Below, in pieces: positions 15,037 to 23,690 of a stretch of DNA of 41,963 bases. Position 1 is the stretch's first letter. Each line of letters begins with the position of its first letter. Both the position numbers and the translations under genes were made by a program. The notes beneath the pieces are model-generated. The model searched no databases. It saw only the letters and a list, made by a program, of their open reading frames with translations, and was not told the DNA's origin. Origin of the DNA: a virus; the IMG/VR virus record IMGVR_UViG_3300017971_000447, positions 1-41,963 of that record; one strand, written 5' to 3'.

Positions 15037-15336
15037 ATGGCGATACAAAGAAAGCATGTGGCGGCTGGAAGCCAATTTAACGATGTGTTTGATTTTCAGT
15101 CCGGGTCTGATGTGGAGGTCAAGAGGGTATCTCTTCAAATGGGGAGTGAATCCAAGAATGTGACCGTGACTATCGTGGATAAGTACGGAGCACAATTCGC
15201 GAAACTCTACGAGAAGTTGGCCATGACGAATTTAACTGTGGATCTGATAGGGAGCATTCCTTTGGGTCCGGATGAGAAGATAAAGGTGGTGACAACTGGA
15301 GCCACGTCGGAAATGTTCGCTACCGTGATTTTTTAA
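15037..15336 (+). CDS. small structural protein, 99 aa
   Basis: ATG 15037 is directly after the preceding TAA (the stop ends at 15035) and is favoured over an in-frame ATG at 14998. The product is beta-rich (VEVKRVSLQMG, KNVTVTIVDKYG, LTVDLIGSIPLG, KIKVVTTGATSE) without Cys or membrane segments. It may be a decoration or neck protein; its sequence has no motif I recognise. It leads into the block of fibre-like genes. Confidence 0.55.
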   Translation: MAIQRKHVAAGSQFNDVFDFQSGSDVEVKRVSLQMGSESKNVTVTIVDKYGAQFAKLYEKLAMTNLTVDLIGSIPLGPDEKIKVVTTGATSEMFATVIF

Positions 15337-15345
15337 GGTGACGCT

Positions 15346-17049
15346 ATGGAAGGCTTTTTCAATTACATAGTGATCGAGGACGGGGTTCCAGTAGCCATTG
15401 GTTCCGGTGGTGGGTCTGGCGGAATTGAGTTCCGCGATGAAGGTATCAGCCAAGGCTCGGCGGCGATTATGAATGTTGTGGGTGCCGGAGCCGGGGTTAG
15501 TATTTCAGGTGGTGTTGCTACTCTTAATGTGGGTGGTGCCTCTGGAACTATTGAAGTGCAGAATGATGGGGTTAAAGACGGCGATGCCTCCATTCTTGAC
15601 TTTATTGGAAATGGTGTCAAAACGGCGTTTGCCGCTGGGAAATCTTCATTGGAGTTTCCGGAAATCCCGTTGGATGTTTTGATGGTTCATCCTAGTTTTA
15701 CGGATGATAATGATTTGCAACAATATTCGACCGTGGAGGCGGCGATAACCCGAGCTAAGGCTATTAGGAATCCAGGATCGAGAGAGGTTTTGATTTGGGT
15801 TCGAACGGCTATTTATCAGCCTACTGCAAGATGGGATTTACATGATGGCTATGGGATGGTGTTCGATCCTATGGTGTCTTTTGATTTTTCGTCCTGGGCC
15901 GGGGGCACTACTTTTATCCAGTTTGCGGGGAACACGACTCTTAAGGGAGTGGATTTAACTTACGGAGCGATTGGTTCTCATCCATTTACTGGAGGAAATC
16001 ATGTTGAGTGCCTAAGGGCTGATCCCGTAACGGGAAGCCCTACAATTGGATGGCTGGAAAATACTTGGATATGGGATACTCAGGGAGGAGCTACTTATGG
16101 AATTCGGCTTACTTCCGGGGGCGGTTCATTGCCCTTTACTCCCGTATTAGTGGCGCGGAATAACTTAGTAAGCGTGATTACTTCGGTTGGCGGATTAGTT
16201 CAAGAAGGTGATTGGGAGGTGAGGGTTGAAGGAGGAGCCTCAATATTCACTACGGTAGGGGCTTCTGCCATCAAGCAAGTTGATGTGGGTTCTGATTATC
16301 CTGATACTTCCATTAGTATTATGCGGATTCAGGCTTTAGGTGGTGCGGGTGTTTATGATTTTGAGAAAAGTACCAATGGAACTATCGAGATGAATGGTTC
16401 CATTTTAAGGCTTGCGAATACAAATATAAATTGGTTGACTGATATCGCCGGTACTGCTGATGGACCAATCAACTCAGAGCAAATTCTTCAGTTCGAGTAT
16501 CCGGATCCTTCTCTTTCCGTTTCTGAGAGGTATTCTCTTAAGTCGGCATTGAATCTGATCGATCAGGATATTCATGATACTACTCAGGGCCATGATCATG
16601 ATGGAGTGGGGAGCAAGAGAGTTGATTATGACGATCTAGTAAATCAACCTGAATTCGGAACGGAGTATGATAGTGCTGAGGATGATACCGAATCCAATAC
16701 AACTTCAACTACATTCCAGCAAAAGCTCATTTTGACTACGGGTTCATTGCCCGTAGGAACGTATAGGATTGGCTATTATTGTGAATTTAAGTCTGACGAT
16801 GGGGATAATGATGGTGCTGAGGCTCAAGTTGATTTGGATGCAGGGACAATTATAGCGCAAGCGGATGTTCAAAATGCACGTCCTTCTTTTTTGGGTACTG
16901 CTCAAGGTATGTGGACCGTTTTAGGGGGTGTAAAGGAAGTGACCTTCGGGTCTGCAACTACGCATACTATTGAAATAGATTATCGTCAGACGAATTCTAA
17001 CACTGCAAGGATAAGGCGCGCAAGGATAGAGATCTGGAGGATCAGCTAA
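15346..17049 (+). CDS. beta-helical head fibre / decoration protein
   Basis: 567 residues. Near the start are two copies of a roughly 42-residue unit: IEFRDEGISQGSAAIMN then IEVQNDGVKDGDASILD. This D-G-V-x-x-G pattern is common at the N-termini of phage fibre proteins. Residues about 105-380 suit a right-handed beta-helix (TVEAAITRAKAIRN, then repeated short strands). The last 130 residues suit a beta-sandwich tip (GTYRIGYYCEFKSDDGD..TIEIDYRQTNSN). A fibre projecting from head or neck is inferred from location before the tail genes. Confidence 0.6.
   Translation: MEGFFNYIVIEDGVPVAIGSGGGSGGIEFRDEGISQGSAAIMNVVGAGAGVSISGGVATLNVGGASGTIEVQNDGVKDGDASILDFIGNGVKTAFAAGKSSLEFPEIPLDVLMVHPSFTDDNDLQQYSTVEAAITRAKAIRNPGSREVLIWVRTAIYQPTARWDLHDGYGMVFDPMVSFDFSSWAGGTTFIQFAGNTTLKGVDLTYGAIGSHPFTGGNHVECLRADPVTGSPTIGWLENTWIWDTQGGATYGIRLTSGGGSLPFTPVLVARNNLVSVITSVGGLVQEGDWEVRVEGGASIFTTVGASAIKQVDVGSDYPDTSISIMRIQALGGAGVYDFEKSTNGTIEMNGSILRLANTNINWLTDIAGTADGPINSEQILQFEYPDPSLSVSERYSLKSALNLIDQDIHDTTQGHDHDGVGSKRVDYDDLVNQPEFGTEYDSAEDDTESNTTSTTFQQKLILTTGSLPVGTYRIGYYCEFKSDDGDNDGAEAQVDLDAGTIIAQADVQNARPSFLGTAQGMWTVLGGVKEVTFGSATTHTIEIDYRQTNSNTARIRRARIEIWRIS
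15424..15675 (+). repeat. two tandem 42-residue protein repeats
   Basis: Copies start at about 15424 and 15550, 126 bases apart. Shared pattern: I-E-x3-(D/E)-G-x5-(S/A)-x-(I/L), followed by an Ala/Gly-rich strand. Diverged at DNA level. Confidence 0.5.
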
Positions 17050-17717
17050 TGGCTCAGTATGATTACTCTAAAGCGACTGTGAATGTAACTGCTCTGGAGT
17101 GGGAAATTCAGAATGATGAGGCTATTTCTAAGGCTCTGGAGAAAGTAAATTGGACGGCTCCTGATTCTTTGAGCGTGTTTTTTGAAGAAGCCCTTTCCGG
17201 TGGAGAAGAAACTGCTCTTGATGCTTTAGTGGCGGCTCATACTGGCGAAGCCCTGAATGTCTACGATTGTTGGGATGTAGATAATCAGCGATTCATTGTT
17301 GTTAAGGCTAAAACAAAGCCTACTGAATCTCCTGAAGGAGGACCTATTCTGGTAAAGCAGGTGATTCCTACTATCGATAGAATATCGGTATTGACCATGC
17401 CGGCTAATACTGATGAATCCTCTCCCGTTGTTAAATCAAGGGTTGTCATGGATTCAGGGAATTTTAGGGATGATTCTTGGCTGAAAGTTCTGATGGTAGG
17501 CCGTAAGGCCGGTGGGGGATCAGGATATATCAGATTCTATAACTACTCGAAAGCGGTAGAGTTGGCCGTTGTTGAATTTGATTCGGGCAGTCCAGAAATC
17601 AAGGAAGTTATTTTGACCGGATGCCCTGGAACTGATAAATGCATCCTTGAATGTCAGATTTATACCGATGGAACGGGGACAATGCATGCGTACTCTCTTA
17701 GTTTGGAGGCGTTCTAA
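17049..17717 (+). CDS. fibre-associated beta protein, 222 aa
   Basis: TAATG overlap with the fibre gene. The N-terminal 70 residues are helical, including a segment with ALDALVAAHTGEAL that recurs in phage fibre-type proteins. The C-terminal 120 residues look like a jelly-roll (SRVVMDSGNFRDDSWLKVLMVG, GGGSGYIRFYNYSKAVELAV). Together with neighbours this suggests a trimeric appendage or capsid decoration. No enzymatic motif is seen. Confidence 0.55.
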   Translation: MAQYDYSKATVNVTALEWEIQNDEAISKALEKVNWTAPDSLSVFFEEALSGGEETALDALVAAHTGEALNVYDCWDVDNQRFIVVKAKTKPTESPEGGPILVKQVIPTIDRISVLTMPANTDESSPVVKSRVVMDSGNFRDDSWLKVLMVGRKAGGGSGYIRFYNYSKAVELAVVEFDSGSPEIKEVILTGCPGTDKCILECQIYTDGTGTMHAYSLSLEAF

Positions 17718-17875
17718 TGGCGAAAAATTATAGGGTCAGGGTTTATTGTGAGACGGAAGAGGAATGGAAGTTTGATGATCAGACTGATTTGACACTTGAT
17801 CCTGATTTTGTTCCGTCTGGATGCGAAGGCCATACGTTGAGAGACTTCACAATTGATGATGAGGAGGAAGTTTAA
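17717..17875 (+). CDS. small acidic protein, 52 aa
   Basis: Starts in a TAATG overlap with the 222-residue gene and ends in a TAATG overlap with the next one, so its translation is coupled on both sides. The product starts basic (MAKNYRVRVYC), becomes strongly acidic, and has two Cys (11 and 36). It may be a folding partner or subunit of the surrounding appendage. Function unknown. Confidence 0.6.
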   Translation: MAKNYRVRVYCETEEEWKFDDQTDLTLDPDFVPSGCEGHTLRDFTIDDEEEV

Positions 17876-18309
17876 TGGCCGTTGAGCAAATAGTAAAAGA
17901 GCGGGAATTGATCGATAATAAATGGGTCGTTTCAGAGCGTAAGCTAAATGAGGAATCTGATGCTCCATTGGTTTTTAAGACCATTGTATTGGAATCAGGT
18001 GGTGGAGAGTTGCAAGCAGTTTTGAAACTGGATGATGACGGGGTTCTCAAACTGGAGCAAGGTGCTAACACTTATAGGATTTTGGTAACTGGAATTAATT
18101 CTCAAAGCGGAGAAGTGGTGTTTGATAATTCGCGGTCGGTTAGGGTCGATTTTCCAAGGAGGTTTAAGCATTGGCCCGCGATTACATTGACTTTAGCAGA
18201 TGTGAATAACGCTCCTCCTTATAGGCTTTGGCCAGGGAAAACCGGGTTTACGGTCAGGTTTAAGCAGAGGTTCACTGGAGTTGTGTGCTGGGTTGCTACG
18301 GAGGCATAA
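17875..18309 (+). CDS. appendage tip-like protein, 144 aa
   Basis: TAATG start. Beta-rich, with ELQAVLKLDDDGVLKLEQGANTYRI and a C-terminal WPAITLTLAD..FTVRFKQRFTGVVCW that resembles the receptor-binding H-type end domains of phage fibres, where an aromatic strand closes the chain. No membrane segment. It probably belongs with the genes at 15346-17875 as one fibre complex. Assignment is by composition and context. Confidence 0.5.
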   Translation: MAVEQIVKERELIDNKWVVSERKLNEESDAPLVFKTIVLESGGGELQAVLKLDDDGVLKLEQGANTYRILVTGINSQSGEVVFDNSRSVRVDFPRRFKHWPAITLTLADVNNAPPYRLWPGKTGFTVRFKQRFTGVVCWVATEA

Positions 18310-18310
18310 G

Positions 18311-18511
18311 ATGTCTTTAGAAATAGTTATAGAAGTCTTGGATGATGAGGATTATGACGGCAATAGCATTCAGATTAAGAGGGTGATAGTTAATTTGGAT
18401 GGTGTAAGGGTTCCCATATATTATTCTTTTGAGGTGGATAAATCCGATGCGGAGATAGAAGCGGAGGTCGAATCAGACCTGAGTGCAAGAGGTTACTCTT
18501 GGGGAGAGTAA
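18311..18511 (+). CDS. small acidic protein, 66 aa
   Basis: ATG 18311 lies two bases after the upstream stop. The product is acidic and mixed alpha/beta: SLEIVIEVLDDEDYDG, VNLDGVRVPIYYSFEVDKSDAEIEAEVESDL. The layout, two beta strands followed by an acidic helix ending in a short tail, is a typical small phage accessory fold. Function unknown. It runs up to the start region of the next gene. Confidence 0.55.
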   Translation: MSLEIVIEVLDDEDYDGNSIQIKRVIVNLDGVRVPIYYSFEVDKSDAEIEAEVESDLSARGYSWGE

Positions 18512-18513
18512 AA

Positions 18514-18900
18514 GTGGAACGACGTATTTTTATTGTTGTTGGGGCCGTTTGTACCACTACGTTGATGTTAACTTGTTCGGGCGGTGGGGGTGTTCCGACT
18601 CCGGATAGTATTATTTCAGAGAATCTTGAGATAATCCTTAATTACGGCGGTATCCCGGCAGTAATTCTTCTTTTTGGCTATCTTTATCTTAGGAGCCTCA
18701 TGAAAGAGTACGGGAGGCAACTCCGGCAAATGCAGGAGCAATTGAATAATCAACAGGTGGCAATGAATGTCTTGATTCAAAACAACACGAAAGCACTGAC
18801 AAGGTTGGGAACGGCTATGATGATGGGTTGCCCTTTCATTAAAAGCCAGATTGATCCCAATGCTATCGATTGTGGGGATGGTGATGGGGGAGAAGGGTAA
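18514..18900 (+). CDS. membrane protein with coiled coil
   Basis: GTG 18514 behind GGGGAGAG; an in-frame TTG at 18499 is less likely. The 129-residue product has an N-terminal hydrophobic signal (about 4-20) ending in Cys near LMLTCSGGGG, like a weak lipoprotein box, and a second transmembrane segment near 43-60 (GIPAVILLFGYLYL). A Gln-rich coiled coil follows (about 64-90). The layout recalls UviB/BhlA-like holins and other phage membrane proteins. A membrane protein within neck genes is out of place and could act on the host envelope. Confidence 0.6.
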   Translation: MERRIFIVVGAVCTTTLMLTCSGGGGVPTPDSIISENLEIILNYGGIPAVILLFGYLYLRSLMKEYGRQLRQMQEQLNNQQVAMNVLIQNNTKALTRLGTAMMMGCPFIKSQIDPNAIDCGDGDGGEG

Positions 18901-19147
18901 AAAGAGTGGTATCCATCAGGAGACACATGAATTAGTGACGCAAAATTGTGATGCGATGGATATTTTTGATAGTTTACCGATGGCGAAAGATGCTCCTGAT
19001 TTAGAGGAGATGATTTGTGGAGAAGAGGCCCCGTTTCCGTCATCAATCACGGAAATTGACGATACTGATGAGGTCATGCGTTCTGAAAACGGGAGCCGAT
19101 TTATAAAGGCGCTTAAATGGTGGAGAAGGGATGGGAGTAACGATTAA
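18884..19147 (+). CDS. small acidic protein, overlapping both neighbours
   Basis: Starts at ATG 18884 (or 18878) in the end of the membrane protein gene and ends 17 bases into the next gene. The product is acidic, with DSLPMAKDAPDLEEMICGEE and SSITEIDDTDEVMR, and ends in a basic Trp-rich tail (KALKWWRRDGSND). It has no recognised domain. Because its frame overlaps both neighbours, its reality rests on the continuous open frame and packed context. Confidence 0.45.
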   Translation: MGEKGKKSGIHQETHELVTQNCDAMDIFDSLPMAKDAPDLEEMICGEEAPFPSSITEIDDTDEVMRSENGSRFIKALKWWRRDGSND

Positions 19148-19601
19148 AAAGTTCGGGCCGTGGGCTCGATTCACTAATTTCCCTTTGAGGTTGGCGAGGG
19201 AGCTTCCGAAGATTGCCGAAATCGGTATTAATCGGGAGGCTCAAGGATTGGCTGATGCCCTTAAAGCTACCGTTGAAGGGGGTAAGGCCGGTGGTCCTCG
19301 TTTGAGTGCCGAGACGGTGGCTCGTAAAGGATCATCCGTCAAACTCGTAGATTCGCATGCTCTGGCTAATTCATTTACGGTGGAGGGAGTGAAGGCCGGG
19401 GGAACGGGTTTTGTGGGGATTAAGGAGGGTACAGGCCATCCGTCGGGGATATCGATGACTGCTTTGGCGATGATTCATGAATTCGGAACTGCCACAATTC
19501 CAGCCAGACCATTTTTGGAGCCCACTTTGAGGAGTGCTGGGCCGAAAATGCTTAACGGCGTAGTGAAATATTGGCAGAAAGAAGCAAAGAGGGTGTGGTA
19601 A
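19131..19601 (+). CDS. tail-completion / HK97 gp10-like protein
   Basis: ATG behind GGAGAAGGG. 156 residues: helical N-terminal half, then the hallmark ALAMIHEFGTATIPARPFLEP near residues 110-130, a motif seen in HK97 gp10-like and phage virion-morphogenesis proteins at the head-tail joint. The chain ends in a basic helix. These proteins cap or connect the tail to the neck. Its stop overlaps the next ATG by one base. Confidence 0.75.
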   Translation: MGVTIKKFGPWARFTNFPLRLARELPKIAEIGINREAQGLADALKATVEGGKAGGPRLSAETVARKGSSVKLVDSHALANSFTVEGVKAGGTGFVGIKEGTGHPSGISMTALAMIHEFGTATIPARPFLEPTLRSAGPKMLNGVVKYWQKEAKRVW

Positions 19602-20827
19602 TGCCTACTTTCACTTGGAGCCCTGATGATCCTGGCGTGGTCCTGGAAAATATGGCCGTGGTGAATGGGAAGGCTCGCCTTCTGGCTCAAACGCCGGATG
19701 GAGAATATGATTTTCCTGAGCTTAATCCAGACGCTAGTTATCTTCCGATTGGGACCATTGAAATGCGGAATTTAACTTGGGGTAATATCCAAGATTTCCC
19801 TTGGGGCTCGGAGATGGAGTATTCTCAGCCTAATGGATCGACCATTAGGGTGTATTTCTCGATTGATGGAGGAGCCACTTATCCTGGGTCTACCACAAGT
19901 ATCGATACTCTTTATCAATTTTTCTTGGGGTCATTCGAGATGTCGAATCAGTTGAGGTTGAAAGTAGAGATTACGCCTTCGACTGATGGGAAGGAGACTC
20001 CGGAAATCGGACGTATTTTTATGTACGGGGATGCGGAGTACGATGTAGTAGAGGATGCGGTACGGACGTTGAGTAAAGTTATCAAAGAAAACGCCAATCC
20101 TTATATTCAGTGGTATTTTGCACATACTGGAGGAAGTTCGTTTACGCTTTTGTCTCGATTTGATCCGACGAATTTGGGCGTTTTTGATGCGAATCGAATG
20201 GGAGCGACTCAGAATCTAGTTTCGAGTTATGATCCGGGGACGGGTCTTGTTACGCTTACAACTTCGGTCCCGGCTGGAACGGAGCTTTTGGTAAGAGGAA
20301 GGTTGGCATGGGCCTCAGATATCCAAGAGGGGAAACTTCGAGTGATGGTGAGGCCGGAGCCTGATTATGTTAAGTCTCATGCTCCAATGTATGTGATTCG
20401 GCATTTGAATAGCTCGAATTATGGGGACGGGGCATTGGCCGGGGATGAGGAGGAGAAGCGGTTCGGGGTTGGGGAGTTGGCCGGAAGGTTGATTGAGAGG
20501 CCGACTCCGGTGGATTTGGTCATTGCCGTCGATTGCGTAGCCTCTCGGGAACAGGAGGCTTATGCGATGGCAAGGCAAGTCAGGGATCTTTTCATGCGTG
20601 ATGATGTGGAGGGTCTCTGGCAGTCTCTCGGGATGGGTTATTACTTTGATATTGTGAACGTGGTGCCGATTACGGACGTATCCATTCCAGAAGATGAAAT
20701 CCATGATTTTCAAGTTCGGGCGGTGTTTGGGGGCAAAGAATATCCGTCAACTATTCGTGAAGCTCCCTTGGCCGAAACAATACAAATTGATGTCAATAAC
20801 GATGAATTAGTGGAGGTGGAAGGATGA
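19601..20827 (+). CDS. probable tail terminator / neck protein, 409 aa
   Basis: TAATG start at 19601 (an in-frame TTG at 19571 lies inside the upstream gene). The N-terminal 150 residues are beta-rich with SIDGGATYPGSTTS. The middle is beta, and residues about 285-390 form an alpha/beta part: PTPVDLVIAVDCVASREQEAYAMARQVRDLF then VVPITDVSIPEDE. An alpha/beta domain of this type directly before the sheath gene fits a tail terminator that stops tail growth. This is inferred; no signature was seen. Confidence 0.5.
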   Translation: MPTFTWSPDDPGVVLENMAVVNGKARLLAQTPDGEYDFPELNPDASYLPIGTIEMRNLTWGNIQDFPWGSEMEYSQPNGSTIRVYFSIDGGATYPGSTTSIDTLYQFFLGSFEMSNQLRLKVEITPSTDGKETPEIGRIFMYGDAEYDVVEDAVRTLSKVIKENANPYIQWYFAHTGGSSFTLLSRFDPTNLGVFDANRMGATQNLVSSYDPGTGLVTLTTSVPAGTELLVRGRLAWASDIQEGKLRVMVRPEPDYVKSHAPMYVIRHLNSSNYGDGALAGDEEEKRFGVGELAGRLIERPTPVDLVIAVDCVASREQEAYAMARQVRDLFMRDDVEGLWQSLGMGYYFDIVNVVPITDVSIPEDEIHDFQVRAVFGGKEYPSTIREAPLAETIQIDVNNDELVEVEG

Positions 20828-21081
20828 GTGTCATTCAGAACCGGTCGAAAATGCTTTTGGCCGTGAATCTTGGCAAAGGAAAAGCGGTCCATCTTCGGCC
20901 AAAGGAGACGGCGGAAGTAACGGATAAGCAACTTTCATTCTCTGAGGTTCGCAAGCATCTTGCTAAGGGGAGACTGGAAGTTGTGGCGATGGCGAAAGTA
21001 AAGTCGCCTTCTAAAAAGAAAGTGGCTCCGGCTCCTCCTGCCGAGGAGAAAAAGCCTTTGGAAACAAAGGACAAGGAATAA
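20824..21081 (+). CDS. small sheath-adjacent protein, 85 aa
   Basis: ATGA overlap with the upstream gene. Residues 1-50 form a compact beta/alpha part (KMLLAVNLGKGKAVHLRPKE, then SFSEVRKHLAKGRLEVV). The last 30 are a Lys/Pro/Ala tail. Small proteins of this shape commonly precede sheath genes in myophages, but their role is unclear to me. It is likely a virion or assembly component, expressed with the sheath. Confidence 0.6.
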   Translation: MSVIQNRSKMLLAVNLGKGKAVHLRPKETAEVTDKQLSFSEVRKHLAKGRLEVVAMAKVKSPSKKKVAPAPPAEEKKPLETKDKE

Positions 21082-21095
21082 GGAGGTAAGGCAAA

Positions 21096-23060
21096 ATGGC
21101 TAATGCTCCTGGCGTAAGCATCCGTGAAGTGGATGTTTTTAGGACGGTGGAGGGTGTTCCCGTTGATGTTGCCGCCGCGTTCGGCATTACTCAAAGGGGA
21201 CCAGATGATGAGTTGAGGCTTGTGATCAGTCTCGATGACTTCATAAACAAGTATGGTGGATTCTATGCAGGGTCTTACCTTCCGTATCTAGTGAGAGGCT
21301 TTTTTGAGCAAGGCGGAACTGCTCTATACATCGGAAGGTGTGTCGGGTCCGGTGCCGCGAAGGCTACCGGAGATGCCCTGGCTCAAGGTGGATTGCTGAA
21401 AACTGTGGATATCGACGGTAGGCATTTCGGAGAGTACGCCAATTCGATTCTTGTGGACTTTACTCGGGTGACAACTGCCCTTTCCACGGCTACTGCCGCC
21501 ATTGATACGTCTATCGTGGTGGATAGCATTGGGCAGTTCGAGCTTGGGGATGTGATCTACATTGATGACGGAACCAACACTTACCAAGGGATCGTGGTGG
21601 GGCTCGATGCTGGAACCAAGACTATTGATCTTTCCTTGGCCGTGGGGGCGATTTTCGCTATTGGAGTGGAAGTAAAAACCGCATCCTCCCACCGGGCCAA
21701 GACGGCTACCACGTCGGTATTCGCGGCGGCTTCAACTTCCGTCCAGTTTACCGTGTCCAATGCCTTGAACATCCGGATCGGAGATCTTGTGATGGTCATG
21801 GATGGGGATTTGGGCGGTAACTATATGTTTACCGAACTCAAGGTAACTGGCGTGAATGGGTCCACAATCTTTGCTGATGTGGAGAATGAGGCGGTATCTG
21901 GACTTACCGAGATGCCTATTGGCGCTCCGGTGATTGTCCAGAATTTCAATGTCTATGTTTCCTATGAAGGGGCCGTAAAGACGTATTTCCATGTTTCTCT
22001 GGAATCGGAGAATCAGGTGGATTATGTTGATGAACGTCTTGGCGGTGATCGGAATGAATCGGATCTGATCGAGATGGTGGATTCGGGTAATACCGAGACC
22101 GTTGCTTGGAGAGTGCTCCAGTACCCTGCCCCGGTGGGGGTTGGATTGACAGGTGGTGCGGATGGTGCGGCTCCTGCGGACATCGACTACCTTGGGACCA
22201 ATCCGGCCAAGACGTATAAGCACGGCATTCAACTGATGGATGAGAATTACCAGATTGCGACTTTCGCTATTCCTGGCGTTACCACGGCGGCGACAATTAC
22301 GGGGGCCGACTCGTATGCCAAGGGGAAGAAGCTGGATTTCGTGGGAGACTGCCCGTTGGCGGCTGATACTCTCGATGAACTGCTTGAGTTCCGCAATCTG
22401 ACTCTTGGGATTGATTCTTCCTACTCTGCGATTTATGCTCCGTGGATCAATGAGGAGAATCCTCTCATTCCTGGGGCTCTTGTGAGCCTTCCCCCGTCGT
22501 GCCGTCAGCTTGGGGTACATAGCTCGGTTTCGGCCCGTGAGGGTGTCCATAAGGCTCCGGCGAACTATGTTTACTTGAACGTTGTTTCGCTCCAGGCCGA
22601 TTTCTCGGAGACTGAGCATGGAATCCTGAATGAGGCCGGGGTGAACCTGATTCGGATCTTCCCTGGGCGTGGTATTCGGGTGTACGGTGCGCGAACTCTC
22701 TATTCCGGTAGGGATGGAAAGCAGTTCATCAACGTGCGGAGACTGGCAAACTATGTAGAACGGTCGATCTCGAATCTGGCGTTTGATTTCACGTTCGACA
22801 CTATCACGGAAGTTCTTTGGGCGAAGCTCCAGGGCTCTATTGACAGGTTCTTACGCGGACTCTGGAAAGCTGGGATGCTTTATCCTCGGAATGATTCGAC
22901 AAAGGCGTTCATGGTGATCATCAATGAGGGTCTGAATCCTCCTGACGTGATCCGTGAGGGTCGGGTTCGAGGCAAGGTGGCGTTCTCTCCGGCTCCTCCA
23001 GCGGAGCGGATTGAGCTTGATGTTGCTCTTTGGGCGGGCAATTCGGAAATCATTGAATAA
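21096..23060 (+). CDS. contractile tail sheath protein
   Basis: 654 residues behind AAGGAGG. The N-terminus APGVSIREVDVF and following segment are typical of sheath proteins. The C-terminal core FINVRRLANYVERSISN, then VLWAKLQGSIDRFLRGLW and PPAERIELDVAL, is the conserved sheath domain that holds the tube and interlocks by strand exchange. Residues about 120-300 hold extra beta domains, probably on the outer surface. The sheath contracts to drive the tube into the cell. Immediately followed by the tube gene. Confidence 0.95.
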   Translation: MANAPGVSIREVDVFRTVEGVPVDVAAAFGITQRGPDDELRLVISLDDFINKYGGFYAGSYLPYLVRGFFEQGGTALYIGRCVGSGAAKATGDALAQGGLLKTVDIDGRHFGEYANSILVDFTRVTTALSTATAAIDTSIVVDSIGQFELGDVIYIDDGTNTYQGIVVGLDAGTKTIDLSLAVGAIFAIGVEVKTASSHRAKTATTSVFAAASTSVQFTVSNALNIRIGDLVMVMDGDLGGNYMFTELKVTGVNGSTIFADVENEAVSGLTEMPIGAPVIVQNFNVYVSYEGAVKTYFHVSLESENQVDYVDERLGGDRNESDLIEMVDSGNTETVAWRVLQYPAPVGVGLTGGADGAAPADIDYLGTNPAKTYKHGIQLMDENYQIATFAIPGVTTAATITGADSYAKGKKLDFVGDCPLAADTLDELLEFRNLTLGIDSSYSAIYAPWINEENPLIPGALVSLPPSCRQLGVHSSVSAREGVHKAPANYVYLNVVSLQADFSETEHGILNEAGVNLIRIFPGRGIRVYGARTLYSGRDGKQFINVRRLANYVERSISNLAFDFTFDTITEVLWAKLQGSIDRFLRGLWKAGMLYPRNDSTKAFMVIINEGLNPPDVIREGRVRGKVAFSPAPPAERIELDVALWAGNSEIIE

Positions 23061-23073
23061 GGAGGCGTGACTT

Positions 23074-23586
23074 ATGGCTGATTACCTATATGGTAAACGA
23101 GTAGATCCGTATCGCGGGTTCCGGTTTCGGGTACTGGATGTATCCGGGGCTGAACTCGGCGGGTTCACCACGATCAGCGGCCTACGGGATGAGACTGAAG
23201 TTGTGGAATACCGGGAAGGAAATGACGGCGTGACTGCCCGTAAACTCCCCGGATTCACTTCGGCGGATAATATCGTCCTGGAGCGCGGACTCAGTGTGAA
23301 CGAAGAGCTTCAAGACTGGCGGAATCAAGTGTGGAATGCTCAACAAGATGATACTCTTGTGGCTGATGATGAATTCCGTCGGGATGTGATCGTTCAATTG
23401 CTTGATCAGCGGGGAGACGTTGTGAAGCAGTGGAAGATTATTGAGGCTTGGCCCGCCATTTACGAAATCGATACGCTGGATGCCATGAATTCGGACGTTC
23501 TGATTGAGCGTGTGGAACTGGCAAATGAAGGTCATTACCTGATCCCGACTGCGAACGGATTGGGTCTGACCACACCGGCTGGATGA
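23074..23586 (+). CDS. tail tube protein
   Basis: 170 residues behind AAGGAGG, 13 bases after the sheath. FRFRVLDVSGAELGGFTTISGLRDETEVVEYREG is the start of the T4 gp19-like tube family, with LERGLSVNEELQDW and VKQWKIIEAWPAIYEIDTLD as further family segments. Hexamer rings stack to form the tube inside the sheath. A terminator follows ten bases after the stop, which fits high expression. Confidence 0.95.
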   Translation: MADYLYGKRVDPYRGFRFRVLDVSGAELGGFTTISGLRDETEVVEYREGNDGVTARKLPGFTSADNIVLERGLSVNEELQDWRNQVWNAQQDDTLVADDEFRRDVIVQLLDQRGDVVKQWKIIEAWPAIYEIDTLDAMNSDVLIERVELANEGHYLIPTANGLGLTTPAG

Positions 23587-23595
23587 GGGAAAGGT

Positions 23596-23618
23596 GCCGC
23601 ATACTATGCGGCCTTTTT
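23596..23618 (+). terminator. intrinsic terminator after the tube gene
   Basis: GCCGCAT (23596-23602) pairs ATGCGGC (23606-23612) around a three-base loop, then C and a T-run at 23614-23618. It separates the highly expressed sheath/tube from the chaperone and tape measure. Confidence 0.75.
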
Positions 23619-23690
23619 CTCACGACCACCTTAATTATTGAGCCTTGGCTTGAGGGATTGAGCACATTGGCGATAAGTGAGGACAGATGA
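23619..23690 (+). promoter_or_regulatory. gap with weak promoter candidate
   Basis: The 72-base gap may restart transcription. The best candidate is TTGAGG (23650-23655), 16 bases, GATAAG (23672-23677), which is marginal. GTGAGGA serves as the ribosome binding site for ATG 23691. Confidence 0.2.

Noticed and set aside
21732-22619. 295-residue minus-strand open frame inside the sheath gene
   Set aside because: Opposite the certain sheath gene; Arg/His/Ile-rich shadow composition.
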